From assembly GCF_012927125.1 (NCBI RefSeq), contig NZ_JABBFZ010000008.1, positions 124,001-188,000 on the forward strand: a stretch of DNA of 64,000 nt, in the 5' to 3' direction. This stretch comes from Paraburkholderia antibiotica (lineage in GTDB: Bacteria > Pseudomonadota > Gammaproteobacteria > Burkholderiales > Burkholderiaceae). Positions 51,596 through 60,461 of the stretch are shown here, in pieces. The notes under the pieces were generated by a model that saw only the letters and a list, made by a program, of their open reading frames with translations, did no database searches and was not told the DNA's origin. Position 1 is the stretch's first letter. Each line of letters begins with the position of its first letter. Both the position numbers and the translations under genes were made by a program.

Positions 51596-53254
51596 GTGAA
51601 CCAAGCAGATAGACCGACAGCCGAGGCGCTGCTCGAGATACGTGGCCTCAAGATCGAGGCGCTGACGAATAAGGGATGGTGTGAAATCGTTCATGGCGTC
51701 GACCTGACGCTTAAACGCGGGGAAGTGCTGGGATTGATCGGAGAATCTGGCGCTGGCAAATCCACGATCGGACTCGCCGCGATGGGTTTTACCCGGGACG
51801 GCTGCCGCATATCGGACGGGTCGATCCGGCTCAACGGCGTCGATCTGCGTATGCTGCGGGAACAGGAATTGAACGACCTGCGTGGCCGCAAGGTTGCTTA
51901 TGTCGCCCAGTCGGCGGCGGCGAGCTTTAATCCCGCACGGCGACTTCTCGGGCAATGCATCGAACCGGCGCTCGTGCACGGCATCAAGTCGCGCGACACG
52001 GCCGAACAGGACATGATCGGCCTCTATACGCGATTGCAATTGCCGCAGCCCACGCAAATCGGTCAGCGATTTCCACATCAGGTTTCGGGTGGTCAGTTGC
52101 AGCGCGTGATGACGGCGATGGCAATGGGATGTTGTCCGGATCTCATCATCTTCGACGAGCCGACGACCGCCCTCGATGTGACGACGCAGGTCGAAGTGCT
52201 GGCCGCGATCCGGGATGCGGTGAAGCGCCTGGGGATTGCTGCGATCTATATCTCGCACGACCTGGCAGTCGTCGCCCAGATTGCGGACCGGGTCGTCGTG
52301 CTCAAGCACGGGCGCGAGGTGGAGGCAGCGCCGACTGCCGTGATGATGCGGGCACCGAAAGAAGACTACACGCGTACCTTATGGGCCGTGCGTTGCCGGC
52401 ACCGCGACGCGAAGCCACCTGTGTCGGCGTTAGCCACGCCGTTGCTTTCGGTGCAAGGTGTTTATGCGTGCTATGGCGCCACACAGGTGCTCAAAGATGT
52501 GTCGTTCGATATTCATCCGGGTCGCACCGTTGCGGTGGTTGGGGAGAGTGGATCAGGGAAATCGACAGCCGCGCGCGTCATTGCCGGATTACTCCCGCCT
52601 GCATCGGGGCAGATTCTGCTGGACGGCGGTGCTTTGCCTGCCGATTATCGAAAGCGTCCTCGAAAGACCCTGCAGCGCATCCAGATGATTTACCAGATGG
52701 CCGACACGGCGCTCAATCCGCGCCTGCGTGTGCGGGACATCATTGGACGGCCGCTGTCTTTCTATCTGGGGCTGACCGGTGAAGCCCGAACTCGCCGTAT
52801 TGCCGAACTGATGACCCAGATCGAGTTGGATCCTGCCGAATACATGGATCGATACCCATGCGAACTCTCCGGTGGACAGAAGCAACGCGTCGGCATAGCG
52901 CGCGCGCTGGCGGCCGAGCCCGATCTGATCATCTGCGATGAAGTGACTTCGGCACTCGACCAGATTGTGGCAGCAGGGATCCTTGACCTTCTCGATCGAC
53001 TGCAGAAGAAGTTCGGTATCGCATACCTTTTCATTACTCACGATCTTTCCACCGTTCGCGCCATCGCCGACGAAGTGGTTGTAATGAAAAGCGGCAGGGT
53101 GATCGCATTCGGGGAGCAGGCCGAGGTATTGCAGGCATCGACTGCACCCTATGTGGCCGAGCTTCTTGCCTCCGTTCCCGAGACGGATCCCCGTTGGCTC
53201 ACCAATCTTCTCTCGACGCGCAGCGCGGCGAAGTTTCTGTCGACCGTACGATGA
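51596..53254 (+). CDS. ABC transporter ATP-binding protein, fused DppD-DppF type
   Basis: The 552-residue protein has two complete ABC ATPase domains. First (about 8-270): Walker A GESGAGKST, signature SGGQLQRVM, Walker B LIIFDEPTTALD. Second (about 280-540): Walker A GESGSGKST, signature SGGQKQRVG, Walker B LIICDEVTSALD. Fused pairs replace separate DppD and DppF. GTG 51596 lies two bases after the permease stop. Its TGA overlaps the next ATG (ATGA), coupling it to the deacylase. It powers import. Confidence 0.93.
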   Translation: MNQADRPTAEALLEIRGLKIEALTNKGWCEIVHGVDLTLKRGEVLGLIGESGAGKSTIGLAAMGFTRDGCRISDGSIRLNGVDLRMLREQELNDLRGRKVAYVAQSAAASFNPARRLLGQCIEPALVHGIKSRDTAEQDMIGLYTRLQLPQPTQIGQRFPHQVSGGQLQRVMTAMAMGCCPDLIIFDEPTTALDVTTQVEVLAAIRDAVKRLGIAAIYISHDLAVVAQIADRVVVLKHGREVEAAPTAVMMRAPKEDYTRTLWAVRCRHRDAKPPVSALATPLLSVQGVYACYGATQVLKDVSFDIHPGRTVAVVGESGSGKSTAARVIAGLLPPASGQILLDGGALPADYRKRPRKTLQRIQMIYQMADTALNPRLRVRDIIGRPLSFYLGLTGEARTRRIAELMTQIELDPAEYMDRYPCELSGGQKQRVGIARALAAEPDLIICDEVTSALDQIVAAGILDLLDRLQKKFGIAYLFITHDLSTVRAIADEVVVMKSGRVIAFGEQAEVLQASTAPYVAELLASVPETDPRWLTNLLSTRSAAKFLSTVR

Positions 53255-54441
53255 GACCGGACCGGCTGGTTGCCGACCCGGCTTTCACTCTATCCATGTT
53301 TCGATCCATGCCTGAAATTAAATGTGTGCCATTTTCCGCGAACGAAACCGTGATGTACCGGTTTGGGACACCAGGGACGAGGCCCAGAGTCTACCTTCAG
53401 GGCGCGCTGCATGCCGATGAAGTGTCGGCTACGCTGGCGCTACATTACCTATGCGAACTGTTGACGGTTGCGGAGCGGGAAAATCGCGTGCGTGGAGAGC
53501 TGATCGTCGTTCCCCACTGCAATCCCGCCGGCCTCAGGCAGTTTGTGCATGGTCGCCACCTCGGTCGTTTCGATCTGTCAGACGGCCGCAATTTCAATCG
53601 AGGCTTTCCAGACATTGCCGATGAAATTATTCACAGGCTAGGCCGTATTGCCCCGCAAAACCTGAATACCGAAATGGCAATCGATACGGGGGCAAGCTTG
53701 CTGTCGAAGGTTCGATGCGAAAGCCCCGGCGATCAGTTCAGAATCGAATTGTTCCGGATGTCGTGGGGAGCCGACATTGTGATCGACGTGCATTCCGACA
53801 TGGAGTCGGTGGTTCATCTGTATTCGTCGCCGGCCTCGTGGCCCCGGATAGAAAGATTGGCGGCGCATCTGGACGCGCAAACGGTGATGCTAGGGGAGGT
53901 GTCGGCCGATATGCCGTTTGACGAGGCGCACAGTCACGCATGGAGCAAGGTGGCGCGTTTTCTCATGGAACGGGATTACTGCGCAGCTCACCGTGTATCG
54001 TCGTGCACGGTCGAGCTGCGCGGTCTTGCCGATGTCGAGCCGGCGCTGGCCCGGCAGGATGCGGCCGCCTTCCACGACTACCTGGTCGATGCGGGGGCTC
54101 TCGATCCGATTGCGTCGATTGCATCGAGTGCTGCCGCGCTCCGTACCGCGGTTCAGCCGATAAGTCTCGATGAGGTCGATATGATCACCAGTCCAATCAC
54201 CGGCGTGTTGGTGCATTGCAAGGATCTCGGCGAGCGCGTGGTGCCAGGCGAAGTCATTGCTCGGGTTTTCGACCCGACGGAAATTGTGCCTTATCGTGCG
54301 TGGCGGGAAATTGTCGCCCGATATTCGGGGGTCGTGTTCGCGCGTTGGCATCAACGTACGGTTCGAGCGGGAATGGTCGTTTGCAAGATCGGTGGCGCCA
54401 ATGGCGAGCGAAAGCCCGGAAATGTGCGATTGCCCGATTGA
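53251..54441 (+). CDS. succinylglutamate desuccinylase / aspartoacylase (AstE/ASPA) family deacylase
   Basis: The 396-residue zinc enzyme has the metal site His54-x2-Glu57 in LQGALHADEVS and His181 in VIDVHSDME. The region ELIVVPHCNPAGLRQF and SCTVELRGL with the catalytic Glu are also visible, and the C-terminus has a beta-barrel-like extension (ITSPITGVLVHCKDLGERV). Members deacylate N-acyl amino acids, e.g. succinylglutamate, acetylaspartate or N-acetyldiaminobutyrate. ATG 53251 overlaps the ATPase stop by four bases, so it is translated with the transporter; the imported compound is probably its substrate. Confidence 0.88.
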   Translation: MRPDRLVADPAFTLSMFRSMPEIKCVPFSANETVMYRFGTPGTRPRVYLQGALHADEVSATLALHYLCELLTVAERENRVRGELIVVPHCNPAGLRQFVHGRHLGRFDLSDGRNFNRGFPDIADEIIHRLGRIAPQNLNTEMAIDTGASLLSKVRCESPGDQFRIELFRMSWGADIVIDVHSDMESVVHLYSSPASWPRIERLAAHLDAQTVMLGEVSADMPFDEAHSHAWSKVARFLMERDYCAAHRVSSCTVELRGLADVEPALARQDAAAFHDYLVDAGALDPIASIASSAAALRTAVQPISLDEVDMITSPITGVLVHCKDLGERVVPGEVIARVFDPTEIVPYRAWREIVARYSGVVFARWHQRTVRAGMVVCKIGGANGERKPGNVRLPD

Positions 54442-54603
54442 TGCCACTTCGACCAACGGTCCGGGATCGACGGATAGCACACTGTTGTGAGTGCAACCGT
54501 CAACACGAACCGCACGCCTTTCGGGTGTCCTTGTCCTCATCCTGACCCGGGGGATCCGTCCGGCTTGCAGCCGGAGAACCTCGCTCATTCGTCATTCAAT
54601 CCC

Positions 54604-55872
54604 ATGCAGAATTTCTACGAAGCGACTGTAACGCGTCAACCTTACCCCCAATTGACCGGTTCGCTCGACACGCAGGTCTGTATCGTGGGCTGCGGCCTCG
54701 CCGGCCTGTGCACGGCGCTGGGACTCGTCGAGCGCGGCGTGCGCGACGTCGTTTTACTCGACAGCGAGCGGGTCGGCTACGGTGCGTCGGGCCGCAATGG
54801 CGGCTTCGTATTCGCAGGCTACAGCCTGGACAACGCCGATCTGCTGCGCAGGCTGGGTCGTGACGAAGCGCGCCGATTGTATCGGCTCACCGTCGATGCA
54901 GTCGATCTGATCCGGGCGCGCATTGACCGCTACGGAATCGACTGCGACATGATGGACCACGGTGTCATGCTCGCGAACTGGTTCGATGATCCCTCCCGGC
55001 TCAAACGACTGCGCACGCTGATGAAGAATGAATTTGACGTCGACTGGGAGCCCGTTTCAACGGACGCATTGCGCATGCGTTTGAAGACGGGTCGATATTT
55101 CGGAGGCCTGTTCGAGCCCAATGCATTCCATTTCCATCCGTTAAAGTATCTTCTCGGCGTTGCAGAAATTGCGGCGCGCGACGGCGCGCGTATATTCGAG
55201 AAGTCGCCCGTGCTCGGAATTTCTCGCAACGGTGCGGGCTACATCGTACGCACGTCCGAAGGGGTGGTGCATGCGAAGGACGTGGTGTTCGCTGGTGGTG
55301 GCTACGCGCGTGGGGTATTGCCAGGCGTCGAGCGCGCGGTACTGCCTATCGCCACCTATGTGATCGCGACGGAACCGCTCGGCGTGCGTCTCACGGATGC
55401 GATCGATGCGCCATATGCCATTTACGACACGCGCTTCGCATTCGACTACTATCGGCCGCTGCGGGATACGCGGATTCTGTGGGGCGGACGTATCTCGGTG
55501 CTTGACCGCGGGCCCGAGACGATCGCGCGTCTCCTGAAACGCGATCTTACGCGCGTCTATCCGCATCTTGCCGACGTCAAGGTGGATTATGCATGGGGTG
55601 GGCTGATGAGTTACGCGCGCCACAAGATGCCGCAGATCGGCCGTGACGCCGACGGTGTGTGGCATGCGATCGCGTTCGGCGGTCACGGGATGGCGCCGAC
55701 CACGGTCGCGGGAGAGTTGCTCGCCGCGGCGCTGGCCGAAAGCACTCCGGTACCCCAGGGTTTCTCCGCTTTCGGCCTTACCCGCACGTTTGGGCTGGCT
55801 GGCCTCGCCGCAGCGCAGCTTTCGTACGCGGTGTATCAGGCGCGAGACGCACTTGCGGAACATCGTCGCTGA
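54604..55872 (+). CDS. FAD-dependent oxidoreductase, DadA / gamma-glutamylputrescine oxidase (PuuB)-like
   Basis: The 422-residue flavoprotein has the dinucleotide motif VCIVGCGLAGLCTALGL (about residues 24-40), YGASGRNGGFVFAG, VVFAGGGYARGVLPG and the C-terminal FAD site GGHGMAPTTVAGELLA. The N-terminus FYEATVTRQPYPQLTGSL matches the PuuB start, so I chose ATG 54604; GTG 54487 would add 39 residues. Members oxidise amines or amino acids to imines, which hydrolyse to aldehydes or ketoacids. It is the last gene of the operon. Imine formation would fit the two RidA-like proteins encoded upstream. Confidence 0.87.
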   Translation: MQNFYEATVTRQPYPQLTGSLDTQVCIVGCGLAGLCTALGLVERGVRDVVLLDSERVGYGASGRNGGFVFAGYSLDNADLLRRLGRDEARRLYRLTVDAVDLIRARIDRYGIDCDMMDHGVMLANWFDDPSRLKRLRTLMKNEFDVDWEPVSTDALRMRLKTGRYFGGLFEPNAFHFHPLKYLLGVAEIAARDGARIFEKSPVLGISRNGAGYIVRTSEGVVHAKDVVFAGGGYARGVLPGVERAVLPIATYVIATEPLGVRLTDAIDAPYAIYDTRFAFDYYRPLRDTRILWGGRISVLDRGPETIARLLKRDLTRVYPHLADVKVDYAWGGLMSYARHKMPQIGRDADGVWHAIAFGGHGMAPTTVAGELLAAALAESTPVPQGFSAFGLTRTFGLAGLAAAQLSYAVYQARDALAEHRR

Positions 55873-56546
55873 GTATCTCCGACGGTCCAGGCCAACGGAC
55901 GAGCCGCAACACCAGCGGGCTTGCGCCGATGCATCCGACGACGCAGAGGGGATGCAAATATAGTGCATCAAAGGAAAGGGCGCGGTGTCGACGCTGTCCC
56001 TGTCAGGATTTTTGTAGTCCGTACTCCATCTTCACTTCGGCCAGTTTCCTCCGGCTTCTCGCGGGTTCAGCTTCGATCTTTGTCGACGGCTTCGATAGTG
56101 TTCCGCACGCTGCAGCCTGCCATCGTTTTCAATGGTATCGACGGCCGACGCGTCAATTCCGATACGCCGAAATCCGAGTGCCTCTCCACGGAATTCCTTC
56201 GTGTAGACGGCTTTGGCGATTCGGTGCATGTATACCTTCATTCCTGAGTTTCACCGAATGTCCGCTTCCACGAGTGGCCGTCGGCCCCAAATTCCATTGG
56301 TTACCGAGCCCGAGTCTTAAGACTTTAGTTGAATTTACTTTTCAACGCTGATTAGTAACACTCGCACTCAAGCACACCGGTTCACTTCATTCGATGAAGC
56401 GTCCCCGTCGGCTGCGGCAAGATAGCCTGGCCAGGTATTCGGCGACCTTCTCGTCGAGGCGACTTTACCCGGGCTGCCGTTGTCGGGAATAAAGCAGCAT
56501 GAGTACGGAATGAACCAAACGGGCAGCAACGACCTCTTTCATACCA
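55873..56546. other. intergenic region with GTCYTARGAC site
   Basis: No gene is convincing in this 674-base region. It separates the catabolic operon from the GGDEF-EAL gene and should hold the promoter of the latter. It contains one copy of a motif shared with the response-regulator promoter region (56314-56346, listed separately). Confidence 0.45.
56314..56346 (+). promoter_or_regulatory. shared regulatory motif, copy A (GTCTTAAGAC palindrome)
   Basis: GTCTTAAGAC (56314-56323) is a perfect palindrome and begins a 33-base block that matches 25 of 33 positions at 60128-60160, including GTCTTAAG, CTT, GT, AATTTAC and TTT. It is 200 bases upstream of the GGDEF-EAL gene. Probably a site for the NarL/LuxR-type regulator encoded at 59414-60061. 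Confidence 0.5.
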
Positions 56547-59027
56547 GTGGCAGACGTCCTCATGGATACCCAGCGCTGTGAACCATCACCTCATCACTTA
56601 CGTTGGACAGGTGATGCGATAAAGATGGCAATGAAGGAATTAAGTACTTGCTGGACACTTCCGCATGCGAACGCTGCAGGTCGGTTTCGGCTGTTGAACC
56701 GGCAATTGCGAACGCTATATCAAATCGTCCCCGTTTCCGCAGCTTCCAACTGCCTGTCGGCGCTATGGCTACTCTTCGCTCTCTGGCGGGTTCTCCCACC
56801 GCATGGAACGATAGTGTGGGGCGCTGGCTTTTTTGGGGTCCAGCTTGGCTGGGCAGCTCATGCATTGCTAAAACTGAACCGGTACCGGGACTCACCGGCC
56901 GTGCATTACACCAGGTTGGATCTTTGGGTTTGCGGCGGCTGGTGGATTTGTATTTCCGGATTGGTCGGTCTGGCTGTTTTCGCCGTGGGCCCTTATCTGT
57001 CCGTGGAGAGTCAACGCATGTTGGTGGTGTCGTTCGTTCCGGGCTTCATTGCCGCGGGCGCCATGGTCAGCATGACTGTACCGATCCTGTCGGTCATCTG
57101 GCTGGGCGTGCTTATTCCTGCCAGTTGCGCGGCGGTGTTGCACGTGGAGTTTCTCAATCAGCGCATGACACTCGCACTCCTGGTTCTGTATGCAGGAGTG
57201 CTGCTTTGCGCATCTTTATCCATTTCGCGGATGTTTATCGGGCGATTCTGTGCCGAGCTGGCAGCGGAGCACGAAAAACAGATTGTCGGCTTACTACTCC
57301 GGGACTTTGAAGCGAACGCTAGCGACTGGCTTTGGGAAACCGATTGGCAAGGACACATTACACGCGCAGGACCACGCGTCGCCGAGGAGCTTGGACTCGG
57401 TACGATCGATATCAGCGGTCGCCTTTTGCCTTCCCTGTTTGCACAGACCCGGCTTTTGTCGGTGCCGTCGGATCATCACGTTGGTGCGGATGCTCTGCGC
57501 ACATTCCTTCAGCAAGGCGTGGCTTTTACTGGGCTGGTGGTGGAGGCGCGGGTTGACGGAGAACTTCGAAGCTGGCAAATCGCCGCCAAGCCTTTATGCG
57601 GACCTGACGGCAGGAATTGTGGTTGGCGAGGGGTCGGCAGTGCCGTCTCGGATGCACGGGCACGCGAACTCGACAGCGTGAACCGCGAGCGATATCTGCA
57701 TCACCTTGCGACGCATGACGCTTTGACCGGCTTGCCGAACAGACGTGCCTTTTTCGAGCGACTCGAAGCGCTGACACATCGGACTTCGCGAACGGCTTAT
57801 GAATCGCGCGCGGTACTCATTATCGATCTTGACAACTTCAAGTCCGCCAACGATGCGCTGGGACACAGTGTCGGAGACACGGTGCTTAAACGGGTCGCGG
57901 CCCGACTGGCCGCAACGATGACGCCATACGATTTCCTCGCTCGCCTTGGTGGTGATGAATTTGCCGCGTTGATAGAAGTACCGACGGAGCAACCTGTCGA
58001 ATTCCTTCAGGTACGGGCGCAACAATTGATCGAATCTCTTCGCGAACCGGAGGTCATCAGTCATTTTCGTATCGACGTCCGTGGCAGTATCGGCGCAGTG
58101 GTGGATAAGCTCGCGCTGATGACGCCTGGCGAAGTGATGCGCAGGGCGGATATTGCCCTTTACGAAGCGAAAGGTGAAGGTCGTGATCTATACGTGATCT
58201 ACACCGACCGGATGGGTGAGAAGGCGAAAGGACGTTTGTCGATGGTGAGCGATCTGGCTGGCGCTATCGAGGGTAACGAGCTGTCGATGGTCTATCAATG
58301 CATCGTGGACGTCTCGACGCTCCGCGTTATTGGATGCGAAGCATTGATGCGCTGGCATCATCCACGATATGGCGCCATATCGCCGAATGATTTTATTCCT
58401 GTGGCCGAAGAGTCTGGCCTGATCGTGCAAATGGGGTTGTGGGCACTCGAGCAGGCCTGCTTCACGGCAGCACACTGGCCCAGACATATCCGGATTGCCG
58501 TCAACGTGTCAGCGGTCCAGCTAAATCAGCGATCATTTGCTCGGTCCGTGCTGGAATGTCTTGCTCGCGCAGGTTTTGAGCCGGGACGGCTCGAACTGGA
58601 AATAACGGAATCGTTGGTTGTCAACGACAATCGGTCTGCTCGTGCAGTGCTGGATGAATTACGATGCGCGGGAGTTCGCATAGCGCTTGACGACTTTGGC
58701 ACCGGTTATTCGTCGATGGCACAGGTCTGCCAACTACCTATCGACAAACTCAAACTCGACCGTTCGTTCGTTGTCGGGCTGAATGATAGCCGTGCCACTG
58801 CTTCACGTTCGGTTATCTCGTCGATAATACATCTCGGGGCGGAAATGAATCTATCGATGACCGCCGAGGGTATCGAAAATGCAACGGAATTCCACGCATT
58901 GCGCAAGCTTGGCTGTCAAAGCATGCAAGGGTATCTTTTTGGCAAGCCGACGGATGCATCGCAAATAGAACGGGCCTTGTATGCAGATTATGCGTCACAG
59001 CTTCGCTTATCGGGAGTCCTGGCTTGA
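56547..59027 (+). CDS. membrane-anchored GGDEF-EAL protein (c-di-GMP synthesis/breakdown)
   Basis: The 826-residue protein has about five or six membrane helices (about 65-235), a PAS-like domain (about 255-370, WLWETDWQGHITRAG), a GGDEF domain (about 385-545) with intact RLGGDEFAAL, and an EAL domain (about 565-815) with GCEALMRWHHP, NVSAVQLNQ, LEITES, ALDDFGTGYSS, KLKLDRSFV and AEGIEN. All main catalytic residues appear present in both domains, so either or both activities may work. Start GTG 56547 lacks a clear ribosome site; ATGs at 56562 and about 56625 are alternatives. It is likely controlled through motif A upstream. Confidence 0.93.
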   Translation: MADVLMDTQRCEPSPHHLRWTGDAIKMAMKELSTCWTLPHANAAGRFRLLNRQLRTLYQIVPVSAASNCLSALWLLFALWRVLPPHGTIVWGAGFFGVQLGWAAHALLKLNRYRDSPAVHYTRLDLWVCGGWWICISGLVGLAVFAVGPYLSVESQRMLVVSFVPGFIAAGAMVSMTVPILSVIWLGVLIPASCAAVLHVEFLNQRMTLALLVLYAGVLLCASLSISRMFIGRFCAELAAEHEKQIVGLLLRDFEANASDWLWETDWQGHITRAGPRVAEELGLGTIDISGRLLPSLFAQTRLLSVPSDHHVGADALRTFLQQGVAFTGLVVEARVDGELRSWQIAAKPLCGPDGRNCGWRGVGSAVSDARARELDSVNRERYLHHLATHDALTGLPNRRAFFERLEALTHRTSRTAYESRAVLIIDLDNFKSANDALGHSVGDTVLKRVAARLAATMTPYDFLARLGGDEFAALIEVPTEQPVEFLQVRAQQLIESLREPEVISHFRIDVRGSIGAVVDKLALMTPGEVMRRADIALYEAKGEGRDLYVIYTDRMGEKAKGRLSMVSDLAGAIEGNELSMVYQCIVDVSTLRVIGCEALMRWHHPRYGAISPNDFIPVAEESGLIVQMGLWALEQACFTAAHWPRHIRIAVNVSAVQLNQRSFARSVLECLARAGFEPGRLELEITESLVVNDNRSARAVLDELRCAGVRIALDDFGTGYSSMAQVCQLPIDKLKLDRSFVVGLNDSRATASRSVISSIIHLGAEMNLSMTAEGIENATEFHALRKLGCQSMQGYLFGKPTDASQIERALYADYASQLRLSGVLA

Positions 59028-59413
59028 GCCGGATACGTCGGCGGGGATGGGGCAGGAGTATGGGGCAATAGAAACCGGTGGGCGTCCAGCTCAATGACAA
59101 CACAGTAGAAAGATCTGCAGGGCGTGTCACGAGCGAGGATTCCAGGCGCAACCGAGGGGCTAGGGACGAAGCGGGGGGGAGGATTCGCATCGAAACGAGA
59201 CCTTCGGAGGAGTATGAGCGGGGTAATCGGTACTGAAAGCGAAAGACGGCGTATCTGCATGAATTCTCAAACGCAGCGCGGCCGCCCGATGTTGCGACAC
59301 GTAACGCCATTGGAAAATGCAACTTGCCCCGACCCGCATGCGTGAGTGTTCGCATGGACTACCGCGACCCACTCCACGCCACAATGCGACCCCTTATGTT
59401 TTGACCTGGAACG
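59028..59413. other. convergent intergenic region
   Basis: This 386-base gap lies between the GGDEF-EAL gene and the response-regulator gene, which face each other. Open frames here are not protein-like. No clear terminator was identified. Confidence 0.4.
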
Positions 59414-60061
59414 CTAGATAAGGCCGGCTTTTCTTCCGGCAGCCACCGCCTGAGTTCGATTCATCACCTTCAGCGCTTTGAATATCGCGGTAATGTGAGC
59501 TTTGACGGTTTTCTCCGACAACTCCAATCCGGCGGCGATTTTCTTATTGGGCTGGCCCTCGCCAATACGTCGAAGCACTTCTATTTGCCGTTGCGTTAGC
59601 AACGGGGTGTTCTCGTCCTGTGAAGCAGATCTCACGAATCTTTCGGACGAACCGTTGCCAAGAACGAGTTTCGGCACATAGAGATCACCGTGCAAGACGA
59701 GTTCAATGGCTGAGAGGAGTACCTGCCGGCTTGACGATTTGGGCACGTAACCTAACGCGCCACGAGCGAACGCTTCACGTACGTCGCGTGGATCTTCCGA
59801 CGAGGACAGCACGATGACAGGCAGTGTCGGGCGAATTTCCGCAAATTGCGTAATCGCATCCAGGCCGACTACGCCGGACAGCATCAGGTCGAGCACAACG
59901 ATGTCGATATCTGCATGTGCATGGATAAGTTCGAATGCTTCGGCGGCGCTGCCGCTCTGCAGAATGGCGATGTCAACGCCGTCTCGTTGCAGTAGCGCGG
60001 CAATACCCTCTCGCACAACGGAGTGATCATCGACGATCAATATTTTCATAGTGCTAACCAT
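59414..60061 (-). CDS. NarL/FixJ-type response regulator (receiver + LuxR HTH)
   Basis: The 215-residue protein has a receiver domain (about 5-125: KILIVDDHSVVREGI, phosphoacceptor Asp58 in VVLDLMLSG, VIVLSSSED, and Lys in GYVPKSSSR) and a C-terminal LuxR helix-turn-helix (LTQRQIEVLRRIGEGQPNKK to KALKVMNRTQAVAAGRKAG, about 152-213). ATG 60049 (MKILIVDD) is an equally possible start. The nearby hybrid kinase at 61587 is the probable partner. Palindromes at 60097-60137 upstream suggest autoregulation. Confidence 0.93.
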   Translation of the reverse strand: MVSTMKILIVDDHSVVREGIAALLQRDGVDIAILQSGSAAEAFELIHAHADIDIVVLDLMLSGVVGLDAITQFAEIRPTLPVIVLSSSEDPRDVREAFARGALGYVPKSSSRQVLLSAIELVLHGDLYVPKLVLGNGSSERFVRSASQDENTPLLTQRQIEVLRRIGEGQPNKKIAAGLELSEKTVKAHITAIFKALKVMNRTQAVAAGRKAGLI

Positions 60062-60096
60062 AATGCGGAAACAATGACGACCGTGGGGGACCGATG

Positions 60097-60160
60097 GTCC
60101 TAGGACTAATCGCCCCGATCTTAGGACGTCTTAAGTCTTCTGTCCAATTTACGTTTGATC
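60097..60160. promoter_or_regulatory. cluster of GTCYTARGAC-like sites, copy B
   Basis: Three ten-base sites lie together: GTCCTAGGAC (60097-60106, perfect palindrome), ATCTTAGGAC (60118-60127) and GTCTTAAGTC (60128-60137). The last begins a 33-base block (60128-60160) that matches motif A at 56314-56346 in 25 of 33 positions. The first two sites are 21 bases apart. The cluster lies 36-100 bases upstream of the response-regulator gene (minus) and about 110 bases upstream of a small plus-strand ORF at 60273. Confidence 0.55.
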
Positions 60161-60272
60161 CCGGCGATGGCAATCGACGTCGCGATCCAGTCCCAGGGTC
60201 CTGTCGCGCTAGCACGGTGAAGCAGTCTTCGAGTTGTCCACGGAGGTCGACGAATCAGGAGGAGGTTGGGTA

Positions 60273-60401
60273 ATGACTGATACGGAGGCGAGGCCTGCAT
60301 CGAGGAAAAAGGCCATCAAACATGGACCCATGCCGGCTGGACTTCATGTGCTTATGGCAAACCGGCCGACGTCGATCCGTGTTGTGCGGAAAAGCGCCTG
60401 A
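60273..60401 (+). CDS. small basic protein (42 aa) downstream of motif B
   Basis: The ORF starts MTDTEARPASRKKAIKHGPM and ends SIRVVRKSA; 42 residues, strongly basic, no membrane segment. A perfect AGGAGG lies seven bases before the ATG, which is the reason for calling it. It is downstream of the motif B block in the same orientation and divergent from the response-regulator gene. No family is recognised. GCGCCTGA (60394-60401) and TCAGGCGC (60411-60418) form a hairpin over the stop. Confidence 0.5.
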   Translation: MTDTEARPASRKKAIKHGPMPAGLHVLMANRPTSIRVVRKSA

Positions 60402-60439
60402 GTAATGTCGTCAGGCGCGCTCATCGTTCGATCGAACGA
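60394..60439. terminator. hairpin and palindrome between convergent small genes
   Basis: GCGCCTGA / TCAGGCGC with a nine-base loop (60394-60418) is followed by a 16-base perfect palindrome TCGTTCGATCGAACGA (60424-60439). They lie between the plus-strand small ORF and the minus-strand gene ending at 60462. No T-tract follows, so termination is uncertain. Confidence 0.3.
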
Positions 60440-60461
60440 ATCGTCAAGCCGTTAATGGGCG

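Noticed and set aside
48894..54441. Ectoine degradation operon
   Set aside because: The EutA-like and AstE-like genes recall it, but ectoine hydrolase (doeA/eutD), the aminotransferase and an ectoine-type transporter are missing.
58813..59355. 180-codon minus-strand frame after the GGDEF-EAL gene
   Set aside because: Overlaps the EAL coding end and has no domain or ribosome site.
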